Of a stretch of DNA of 23,823 nt, positions 8,822 to 14,984 are shown piece by piece; position 1 is the stretch's first letter; each line of letters starts with the position of its first letter. Source of the DNA: an uncultured Romboutsia sp. (lineage in GTDB: Bacteria > Bacillota > Clostridia > Peptostreptococcales > Peptostreptococcaceae); assembly GCA_937907205.1 (NCBI GenBank), contig CALESE010000006.1, positions 1 through 23,823 of the forward strand, given 5' to 3'. The notes under the pieces were generated by a model. It ran no database searches. It was not told the origin of the DNA and saw nothing but the letters and a program-made list of their open reading frames with translations. Position numbers and translations under genes: made by a program.

Positions 8822-8845
8822 TATTGAATATATTATTGAATATAT
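8822..8845. repeat. Two perfect tandem copies of TATTGAATATAT
   Basis: The 12-mer TATTGAATATAT occurs twice back to back (8822-8833 and 8834-8845), upstream of the spoVB-like gene. GAATATA at 8826-8832 resembles a sigma-E -35 (KMATATT), with GATATATT at 8846-8853 as a poor -10 candidate at a 13-nt spacing. It may be promoter, operator or chance A/T repetition. Confidence 0.6.
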
Positions 8846-8888
8846 GATATATTAAAGTTTGTTATATAAATAAGATGGAGGTTGGGTT

Positions 8889-10502
8889 ATGAATAATAAC
8901 AAAAACCAAGATTCATTCTTAAAAGGTGCCTTTATACTTGGAATAGCAGGTATAATAGTTAAGATAATGGGTGCATTTTTTAGAATCCCTCTTGGAAACT
9001 TAATTGGAGAAGAAGGTATGGGGTATTATCAAGCAGCATATCCTGTATATACTTTATTCTTAACATTAGCAACAGCTGGTTTTCCAACTGCACTTGCTAA
9101 GTTAGTTTCAGAAAAATCGGCAATTGGTGATTATAAGGGAGCGCATAAGATATTCAAAGTATCATATACAGTATTATTTATGACTGGATTGATTGCCTTT
9201 GCAATATTCTTCTTTGGTGCAGAGTACATAGTAAATAATATAATGAAAAATCCAAATGCATATAATGCAATGATAGCAATATCACCAGCACTTTTATTTG
9301 TGCCTATGATGTCTGCTTATAGAGGATATTTCCAAGGTAGAAAAGAAATGAGTAAAATTGCTATGTCTCAAATAGCAGAGCAATTCTTTAGAGTTATACT
9401 AGGTTTAGGATTGGCTTATTACTTAATGGAAATGAGTGGTCCTAAAATGGGAGCAGCAGGGGCTATAACAGGAGCTACTGTAGGAGCTGTAGCTTCTATA
9501 TTATACTTAATAATATCTTATTTAAGAGAAGGTAAAAAGCGTAAAGCTGAGATTAAAGCAAGCAAGCACTTTAAAGATGAATCTGTAATTAGAATCTTAA
9601 AAAGAATACTTGTCGTAGCAATTCCTATAACAATAGGTGCTTCAGTTATGCCATTAATTAATATGGTAGATAGTGTAATAGTTATAAGAAGACTTGAAGT
9701 AGCAGGATTCAGTATACAGCAAGCGAACGCAATGTTTGGTCAATTGACAGGGTTTGCTATGGCTATAATAAATTTACCATCAGTAATAACGGTTGCTATG
9801 AGTATGAGTTTAGTACCATCTATATCTGAATCATATGCAATGGGTAATAAAGGAAAAGCAAGAAAGGATACAAAGATTGCTATAAAAGTAACTTTACTTA
9901 TGGTACTTCCAGCTGCATTTGGTATAGCAGCCCTTGCAACACCTATAATGAAACTTCTATATCCAAGTCAGCCACCAATAGTAGCTACATTATTGCTTGT
10001 GCTTACACCGTGTATAGTTTTCTTAGGATTAATGCAGACTATGAATGGTATATTACAAGGTATGGGTAAACCAATGGTTCCGGTAATTGCATTGGCTATA
10101 GGTATGTTATTTAAAGTAGTTATAAGTTATACACTAACAGCAATTCGAGATATAAATGTATTTGGTTCTGCTCTTGGTACAGTATCAGCATATTTAATAG
10201 CAGTTTTAATAGAATTAGCATATATAAAGAAATCTATGAATATAAAATTCTCATCAAAAGAATTTATAATAAAGCCATTAATAACAGTTCTAACAATGTT
10301 TATATCTGTTAAATTAGGATATGGATTACTAGATGGTATAATTGGAGGAAACTTATCAACTGTAGTATCTATTGTTATTGGTGCAGTAGTTTATGGTATA
10401 GTATTAATATTTATAGGAGGAATTAGAAAAGATGAAATATTAACTATGCCAAAAGGTGATAAGATTTATAAATTATTAAGAAAATTAAACCTTATAAAAT
10501 AA
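8889..10502 (+). CDS. SpoVB/YabM-type lipid flippase of the MOP superfamily
   Basis: Polytopic membrane protein of the polysaccharide-exporter branch that includes MurJ, SpoVB and YabM. Such proteins move lipid-linked cell wall or cortex precursors across the membrane. The 537-residue product begins FLKGAFILGIAGIIVKIMG, has repeated hydrophobic helices throughout, and carries the conserved segment SPALLFVPMMSAYRGYFQG near the end of its first third. Its position between spoVT and the methylase-MazG gene is that of yabM in Bacillus; clostridial annotation usually calls it SpoVB. Sequence alone does not decide between lipid II flipping in spore cortex and in vegetative wall. The start at 8889 has GGAGG 7 nt upstream. 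Confidence 0.88.
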   Translation: MNNNKNQDSFLKGAFILGIAGIIVKIMGAFFRIPLGNLIGEEGMGYYQAAYPVYTLFLTLATAGFPTALAKLVSEKSAIGDYKGAHKIFKVSYTVLFMTGLIAFAIFFFGAEYIVNNIMKNPNAYNAMIAISPALLFVPMMSAYRGYFQGRKEMSKIAMSQIAEQFFRVILGLGLAYYLMEMSGPKMGAAGAITGATVGAVASILYLIISYLREGKKRKAEIKASKHFKDESVIRILKRILVVAIPITIGASVMPLINMVDSVIVIRRLEVAGFSIQQANAMFGQLTGFAMAIINLPSVITVAMSMSLVPSISESYAMGNKGKARKDTKIAIKVTLLMVLPAAFGIAALATPIMKLLYPSQPPIVATLLLVLTPCIVFLGLMQTMNGILQGMGKPMVPVIALAIGMLFKVVISYTLTAIRDINVFGSALGTVSAYLIAVLIELAYIKKSMNIKFSSKEFIIKPLITVLTMFISVKLGYGLLDGIIGGNLSTVVSIVIGAVVYGIVLIFIGGIRKDEILTMPKGDKIYKLLRKLNLIK

Positions 10503-10516
10503 AAATAATAAAATAT

Positions 10517-10557
10517 AGACAAAGGGAATAATTTTATGTAGAAAATTTCCTTTGTCT
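10517..10557. terminator. Hairpin between the spoVB-like gene and mazG (weak terminator candidate)
   Basis: About 13 base pairs form between 10517-10529 and 10545-10557 (AGACAAAGG against CCTTTGTCT plus a G:U and A:T extension), with a 15-nt loop. No T run follows on the + strand; on the minus strand the stem is followed by a T-rich stretch. It may be a weak terminator or a processing site. Confidence 0.4.
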
Positions 10558-10588
10558 GTGTTATCAAATAACTAAGAGGAGTTATAAT

Positions 10589-12010
10589 ATGGGAAAAATA
10601 AGTATCGTAGGACTTGGTCCAGGGGATTATTCTCAAATAAGCCAAGGAGCATTAGAAATATTACAATCTAGTTCTAACATCTTTTTAAGAACTGAAAAAC
10701 ACCCTACTATAGATGTGCTTAAAGAATCTATACAATACACTTCTCTAGACCATTTTTATGATAATGGAAAAGATTTTGAAGAAGTATATTATAAAATCTC
10801 AGAATTTATTATAGAATCATCTAAAAAAGGTGATGTGGTATATGCAGTACCAGGTCATCCTAGAGTAGCAGAAAAGACTGTAAGAATAATAGAGACTATG
10901 GCAAATGAAAAAGATATAGAAGTTGAAACAATAGCTTCTATGAGTTTTATAGACGCTATGTTTAACTATTTGGGCATAGATCCAGCTGAGGGATTTAAAT
11001 TATTAGACGCTTTTGAGATACAAAATTCATATGTAGATACGAATACAAATATGATAATAACTCAAGTATATGATCATTTCATAGCATCAAATTTAAAGTT
11101 AACATTACTAGAATATTACGATTATGACCAAGAAGTATGTATAGTAACTGGTGCAGGTGTTAAGAATCTAGAAAGTAAGACATATATTCTACTTCATGAA
11201 TTAGATAGAATGGAAAATGAATTTAATTATTTAAGTAGTTTATATATACCAAAAACTGATAAAAAGATGTATAATACAATAAATGAACTACAAGAAATAA
11301 TGGATACATTGAGAGGTCCATCTGGCTGTGATTGGGATAAAAAACAAACGCATGAGTCACTTAAAAAGTATCTTATAGAGGAAAGTTATGAGCTTTGTCA
11401 AGCTATTGATAATGATGATATCGATGAGATAATAGAAGAATTAGGAGATATTCTTTTACAAGTAATATTCCATTGCCAAATAGGACAAGAAGAAGGATTC
11501 TTTGATTTAAAAGAAGTAATCAATGGTATATGTACAAAACTTATACATAGACACCCACATGTGTTTAATGGACAAGATTTAGATATGAATGATTTTGAAA
11601 AAACTTGGGAAGATTTAAAACAAGAGGAAAAAGGTGAAAGTAGTATAACTGAGGGATTAAAAAGAATACCAAAGTATTTACCATCACTTATCAAGGCAGA
11701 AAAAATTCAAAATAAAGCAGCTCTCGTAGGTTTCGATTGGGATAATGTAGATGATGTATTAAAAAAAATTGAAGAAGAATATCAAGAACTACTTGACGAA
11801 CATAAAGTAGGAAATATAAAATACATAAAGGAAGAACTAGGTGATTTATTATTTTCTATAGTAAATCTAGCTAGATTTTTAAATATAGACCCAGAAGAAG
11901 CCTTAAATTGTACAAACCAAAAATTCATCAATAGATTTGAATTTATGGAAGATTACTCAAAAAGTTTAGATAGAGACTTAAAAAAAAATGTCTCTAGAAG
12001 AAAAAGATGA
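10589..12010 (+). CDS. mazG: Tetrapyrrole methylase-MazG fusion (YabN type), C-terminus apparently frameshifted
   Basis: Two-part protein. Residues 1 to about 215 form a SAM-dependent tetrapyrrole-methylase-like domain (VGLGPGD at 7-13, VPGHPRVAEKT from 87). From about 230 come two MazG nucleoside triphosphate pyrophosphohydrolase segments. The first has WDKKQTHESLKKYL, the EExxE cluster E264/E265/E268 and EELGD ending at D287; the second has EELGDLLFSIVNLARF. MazG clears non-canonical or excess NTPs; the methylase substrate is unknown. As read, the protein has 473 residues and ends in KKNVSRRKR. An A9 run at 11980-11988 separates this from a better tail: with one A fewer, the frame gives MSLEEKDELWKKAKGNKL and stops at 12044, matching the usual MazG ending. 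The start has AGAGGAG upstream. Confidence 0.9.
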   Translation: MGKISIVGLGPGDYSQISQGALEILQSSSNIFLRTEKHPTIDVLKESIQYTSLDHFYDNGKDFEEVYYKISEFIIESSKKGDVVYAVPGHPRVAEKTVRIIETMANEKDIEVETIASMSFIDAMFNYLGIDPAEGFKLLDAFEIQNSYVDTNTNMIITQVYDHFIASNLKLTLLEYYDYDQEVCIVTGAGVKNLESKTYILLHELDRMENEFNYLSSLYIPKTDKKMYNTINELQEIMDTLRGPSGCDWDKKQTHESLKKYLIEESYELCQAIDNDDIDEIIEELGDILLQVIFHCQIGQEEGFFDLKEVINGICTKLIHRHPHVFNGQDLDMNDFEKTWEDLKQEEKGESSITEGLKRIPKYLPSLIKAEKIQNKAALVGFDWDNVDDVLKKIEEEYQELLDEHKVGNIKYIKEELGDLLFSIVNLARFLNIDPEEALNCTNQKFINRFEFMEDYSKSLDRDLKKNVSRRKR

Positions 12011-12112
12011 ACTTTGGAAAAAGGCTAAAGGCAATAAATTATAAAATAAATTTATCAAAAATTTAGAATTACATAAAATTCTATATTATAAACATTTTAG
12101 GAGGTAAGTACC

Positions 12113-12391
12113 GTGAATAAAGCTGAATTAGTATCAAAAATGGCTGAAAAGAGTGAATTAACAAAGAAAGAAGCAGAAGCTGCATTAAACGCTTTTATGA
12201 AATCTGTTGAAGAAGCATTAGTAGAAGGTGAAAAAGTTCAATTAGTTGGATTTGGAACATTCGAAACTAGAGAAAGAGCAGCTAGACAAGGAAGAAACCC
12301 AAGAAACCCAGAAGAAGTTATAGAGATACCTGCTTCTAAAGCTCCAGTATTCAAAGCTGGAAAAGGGTTAAAAGATATAATAAATGGATAA
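12113..12391 (+). CDS. hup: HU-family nucleoid protein
   Basis: Small basic DNA-bending protein that dimerises and compacts the nucleoid. The 92-residue sequence is collinear with bacterial HU. It has MNKAELVSKMAE at the N-terminus, VGFGTF in the core, the DNA-binding arm with ARQGRNPRNPEEVIEIPASK, and FKAGKGLK at the end. The start is GTG 12113 with AGGAGG at 12099-12104. A plausible but weak promoter (TTTAGA 12062-12067, 16 nt, TATTAT 12084-12089) lies in the gap after mazG. A terminator follows, so it may be expressed on its own. HU is inserted here between the yabN and yabO equivalents, unlike in Bacillus. Confidence 0.97.
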   Translation: MNKAELVSKMAEKSELTKKEAEAALNAFMKSVEEALVEGEKVQLVGFGTFETRERAARQGRNPRNPEEVIEIPASKAPVFKAGKGLKDIING

Positions 12392-12405
12392 TTAATTAAA
12401 TTACT

Positions 12406-12432
12406 AAGTGTGGGATAATAACCACACTTTTT
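12406..12432 (+). terminator. Rho-independent terminator after hup
   Basis: Stem AAGTGTGG (12406-12413) with CCACACTT (12422-12429), 8-nt loop, T run 12428-12432. Confidence 0.88.
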
Positions 12433-12455
12433 CTATATAATCAAGGAGGAATAAT

Positions 12456-12698
12456 ATGAGATTAGATAAGTTTTTAAAAGTATCAAGAATAATAAAAAGA
12501 AGAACTGTTGCAAAAGAAGCTTGTGACAAAGGTATAGTTACAATTAATGGAAAAGTAGCTAAGTCTTCATCAGAAGTAAATATTGGTGATTTACTTGAAA
12601 TTAAATTTGGTGAAAAGATAATGAAATTTAAAATAAATGAAATAAGAGAGCATGTATTAAAAAATGATGCAAAAGAAATGTATGAGATAATAGAATAA
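12456..12698 (+). CDS. rqcP: S4-domain RNA-binding protein RqcP (YabO)
   Basis: An 80-residue, single S4-domain protein (MRLDKFLKVSRIIKRRTVAKEACDKG... with VTINGKVAKSSSEVNIGD). The family, YabO/RqcP in Bacillus and Hsp15-like elsewhere, binds the stalled 50S-peptidyl-tRNA complex and helps RqcH add alanine tails in ribosome quality control. Full length for the family. ATG 12456 has a near-ideal AAGGAGGA at 12443-12450, 5 nt away. It opens the rqcP-yabP-yabQ-divIC series after the hup terminator. Functional assignment rests on similarity and synteny. Confidence 0.93.
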   Translation: MRLDKFLKVSRIIKRRTVAKEACDKGIVTINGKVAKSSSEVNIGDLLEIKFGEKIMKFKINEIREHVLKNDAKEMYEIIE

Positions 12699-12760
12699 AT
12701 TTTAGGTTCCATTAGTATATTTATAGTAGTATGAATTGAAATATTTACTGGGGGGATATT

Positions 12761-13015
12761 ATGGAACATAATATAACATTGAAAGAAAGAAGTAACTTAA
12801 TTATATCAGGGGTAGAGCATATTTATTCTTTTAATGATAAAAAGGTAGAAGTAAAAACTTCAGCTGGAGAAATGGTAATAGAAGGCGAAAATTTAGACAT
12901 GAGCAAACTAAGCATAGATGATAATATAATAAGTATAGATGGGACTATTAACTCAATAGCATATGCAAAACCAAAACAACAACAAGAAAATTTCTTCAAG
13001 AAAGTATTTAAATAG
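12761..13015 (+). CDS. yabP: Sporulation protein YabP
   Basis: An 84-residue protein of the YabP/YqfC family, with MEHNITLKERSNLIISGVEH, a beta-strand-rich middle (VEVKTSAGEMVIEGENLDM) and a basic end. In Bacillus, YabP and YabQ are needed for sporulation and YabQ for cortex formation; the biochemical role of YabP is unknown. GGGGGGA at 12750-12756 is the ribosome binding site. The gene is separated from yabQ by 2 nt, so the two are almost certainly cotranscribed and probably translationally coupled. A mother-cell promoter would be expected in 12699-12749, but I find no convincing sigma-E match. Confidence 0.92.
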   Translation: MEHNITLKERSNLIISGVEHIYSFNDKKVEVKTSAGEMVIEGENLDMSKLSIDDNIISIDGTINSIAYAKPKQQQENFFKKVFK

Positions 13016-13017
13016 TC

Positions 13018-13524
13018 ATGCCTTTTACACAAGATGCAAGTGCTTTTTATGCAACAATTTATGGGGGATTAATTATAGGACTACTTTTTGATATGTATAG
13101 AGTAATAAAATCTAATTTTAAAGTTTTTAAATATATATCATTAGTATTTGATGCTTTATTTTGGATTTTAGTTACTTTAGTAATATTTGTAACAGTAGAT
13201 GCGATTGAATCCTTTGAATTAAGATATTATCATTTTGTGGCTTTATTTATTGGTTTTGTTTTATATTATAATACTATTAGTAAATTAGTTTTAACAATAA
13301 TGAATAAAATAATCTCTTTTATTACAAAGTTTCTCGGAAAAACTATACATTACATAGTCAGTATTTCAAACAATTTGTATTACGTTATAATCTACTCAAT
13401 ACACTTTTTATTTGATATGATATTTTATATACCTAGTGTACTTTTTAATTATAAACACAAAAGAAAAACTAATAAGAAAAGTACATCTAAAAAGAAATAT
13501 AAAATAAGGAAAAAAAGGGTGTAA
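13018..13524 (+). CDS. yabQ: Spore cortex biosynthesis membrane protein YabQ
   Basis: A 168-residue membrane protein. The N-terminus matches the family (AFYATIYGGLIIGLLFDMYR); several hydrophobic helices follow up to about residue 145. The last 23 residues are strongly basic (KHKRKTNKKSTSKKKYKIRK), probably on the cytoplasmic side. YabQ localises to the forespore outer membrane in Bacillus and is required for cortex peptidoglycan. There is no own Shine-Dalgarno of note; the start lies 2 nt after the yabP stop, suggesting translational coupling. divIC begins 5 nt after its stop. Confidence 0.9.
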   Translation: MPFTQDASAFYATIYGGLIIGLLFDMYRVIKSNFKVFKYISLVFDALFWILVTLVIFVTVDAIESFELRYYHFVALFIGFVLYYNTISKLVLTIMNKIISFITKFLGKTIHYIVSISNNLYYVIIYSIHFLFDMIFYIPSVLFNYKHKRKTNKKSTSKKKYKIRKKRV

Positions 13525-13529
13525 ATGGG

Positions 13530-13817
13530 ATGAACATAAGAAAAAAATTTTCTGCTCAATATATAATGATTTCTATATTCGTATGTTTTATATGCTTTAG
13601 TATGATTACGGGATTTATATTTCAATTTATAAAACTAAAAGAATATAAAAGTGAAATAGTAAGTATAAATAATCAAATAGATGAAACCAGAGCAGAAATT
13701 AAAAAATTAAAAAAAGTAAATGGATCTAAAGATTTAGAAGACCTTGCTAGGGAGCGGTTAAATATGGTTAAGCCAGATGAAACTGTATATATTGATATTG
13801 GAAAAAGAGGTAACTAG
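13530..13817 (+). CDS. divIC: Cell division protein DivIC (FtsB family)
   Basis: A 95-residue bitopic protein of the divisome. A short basic cytoplasmic N-terminus precedes one membrane helix (about 12-33). A coiled coil follows (about 36-62: EYKSEIVSINNQIDETRAEI), then the conserved FtsB/DivIC end LARERLNMVKPDE. It pairs with FtsL and DivIB to control septal peptidoglycan synthesis. The usual clostridial/Bacillus position after yabQ supports the name. AAGGGTG just before the start provides the binding site. The stop codon lies in the loop of a terminator hairpin. In Bacillus yabR and spoIIE follow; here ppx comes next. Confidence 0.94.
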   Translation: MNIRKKFSAQYIMISIFVCFICFSMITGFIFQFIKLKEYKSEIVSINNQIDETRAEIKKLKKVNGSKDLEDLARERLNMVKPDETVYIDIGKRGN

Positions 13818-13832
13818 CTTACCTCTTTTTTT
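13806..13832 (+). terminator. Rho-independent terminator overlapping the divIC stop
   Basis: Stem AGAGGTAA (13806-13813) with TTACCTCT (13819-13826), loop CTAGC that contains the divIC stop codon, then a T run to 13832. Confidence 0.9.
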
Positions 13833-13863
13833 ACGTTATATGAAACTATATTAATTTAATAAT

Positions 13864-13872
13864 TGTGGATAA
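13864..13872 (-). promoter_or_regulatory. Perfect DnaA-box sequence TTATCCACA
   Basis: TGTGGATAA on the + strand is the exact complement of the consensus DnaA box TTATCCACA. It lies between the divIC terminator and ppx, next to a short dyad (AACTAT 13872-13877, ATAGTT 13883-13888). The sequence match is exact; DnaA binding is inferred. Confidence 0.5.
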
Positions 13873-13973
13873 ACTATCAAACATAGTTATATCAAGCCAC
13901 TGTTTTTGAGCGTAAAAAATATTTTGAGCAAAGCGAATTTTTTATTATGAAAATAAAAATAAGGAGTCATAGT

Positions 13974-14894
13974 ATGAGGATAGGAGCAATAGATATTGGA
14001 ACTAACTCTATGAGATTATTAATATGTGACTATATAGACAATAAATTAGAAAATAGAGTTAAATTTGTTAATACAACAAGGATTGGAAAAGGTGTAGATA
14101 AGAATGGATATATTAGCGAAGAAGCTATAAATAGAAATATAATAGCACTAAAAGAGTTTGCAAATATATGCAAAGAAAATAAATGTGAAAAAATATATGC
14201 TATAGGTACCTCTGCACTAAGGGATAGTAAGAATAAAGAAGAATTTATAAATTTAGCTAAATTAAAAAGTTCAATAGATTTAGAGATAATAACTGGAGAA
14301 GAAGAGTCTAATTTAGGATTTAAAGGTGTTTTAGAAGGATTAAATAGTGAAGACGATATTTTAGTATTAGATATAGGAGGAGGCTCTACAGAGTTTATTA
14401 TAGGTAGTGTAGAAGGCATTAAATTTGCAAAAAGTGAGAATGTAGGAGCACTTAGAATGACAGAAAAGTTTTTAACTAAAGATCCTATATGTGAGAATGA
14501 GTTTGATAATATGTCATTATTTATAAAAAATGAAATAGATGAAACCTTAAAGTACATAAAAGATAAAGGTATAAAAAAATTAGTTGGAATAGGAGGAACT
14601 ATAACATCTTTATCAGCAATGAATCAAGAGTTAGAAGTCTATTCTATGGAAAAAATTCATAATAGTTTAATAAGTAAAGATGATATAAAATTAATTCTAC
14701 AAAATTTAAAGAAAATGACATTAAGTGATAAAAAAAACTTAAAAGGTCTACAAGCAAAACGAGCAGATATAATAACTGCCGGTGTAAAAATATTAGATAT
14801 AATTATGGAAAATCTAGAAATAGAAAATATAATAGTAAGTGAATATGATAATTTGGAAGGCTTAATATGTCAAAGGGTAAAAAAAATGTCTTAA
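13974..14894 (+). CDS. Ppx/GppA-family phosphatase (exopolyphosphatase-like)
   Basis: Member of the ASKHA Ppx/GppA family that hydrolyses polyphosphate or pppGpp. The 306-residue product shows the phosphate-binding motif GAIDIGTNSMRLL (D7), then GTSALRDSKN, TGEEESNLGF (E109-E111), LDIGGGSTEFI (D133) and GIGGTITSLSA. Its length fits the short two-domain form that lacks the C-terminal HD region of E. coli Ppx, so substrate preference is open. ATG 13974 has AAGGAG at 13961-13966; an in-frame ATG at 13947 has no such site. The gene sits between divIC and spoIIE, where Bacillus has yabR. Confidence 0.9.
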   Translation: MRIGAIDIGTNSMRLLICDYIDNKLENRVKFVNTTRIGKGVDKNGYISEEAINRNIIALKEFANICKENKCEKIYAIGTSALRDSKNKEEFINLAKLKSSIDLEIITGEEESNLGFKGVLEGLNSEDDILVLDIGGGSTEFIIGSVEGIKFAKSENVGALRMTEKFLTKDPICENEFDNMSLFIKNEIDETLKYIKDKGIKKLVGIGGTITSLSAMNQELEVYSMEKIHNSLISKDDIKLILQNLKKMTLSDKKNLKGLQAKRADIITAGVKILDIIMENLEIENIIVSEYDNLEGLICQRVKKMS

Positions 14895-14899
14895 TATTT

Positions 14900-14953
14900 T
14901 AGGACAAATTAAACTGATTATGACAAAAAAAATCCCCCATACTTTGCTACAAT
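14900..14953 (+). promoter_or_regulatory. Candidate Spo0A-activated sigma-A promoter of spoIIE
   Basis: An extended -10, TGCTACAAT (14945-14953, hexamer TACAAT 14948-14953), is preceded by ATGACA (14920-14925), 22 nt upstream. That over-long spacer is typical of Spo0A-activated sporulation promoters. On the minus strand TTTGTCATA (14919-14927) and TTTGTCCTA (14900-14908) resemble the 0A box TTTGTCRAA, in the same orientation and 19 bp apart. The predicted start, near 14960, lies 25 bases before the spoIIE GTG. Confidence 0.5.
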
Positions 14954-14984
14954 TTCGTTATAAGTAAAGTAAGGGGGAATTTTT
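14927..14984. repeat. Inverted repeat spanning the spoIIE promoter and ribosome binding site
   Basis: 14927-14948 and 14963-14984 pair almost throughout, with two A:A mismatches and one G:T. The C5 run at 14934-14938 faces the G5 Shine-Dalgarno run at 14973-14977. Transcripts from the predicted promoter would begin inside the loop, so as RNA it would matter only for readthrough transcripts from ppx. Confidence 0.65.

Noticed and set aside
12699..12750. Sigma-E promoter for yabP
   Set aside because: A GTATGAAT-like -10 is present at 12729-12736 but no matching -35 lies at the right distance; the match is too weak to report.
13905..13940. TTTTGAGC repeats before ppx as a regulatory element
   Set aside because: TTTTGAGC occurs only twice, without symmetry or a known motif; too little to support a function.
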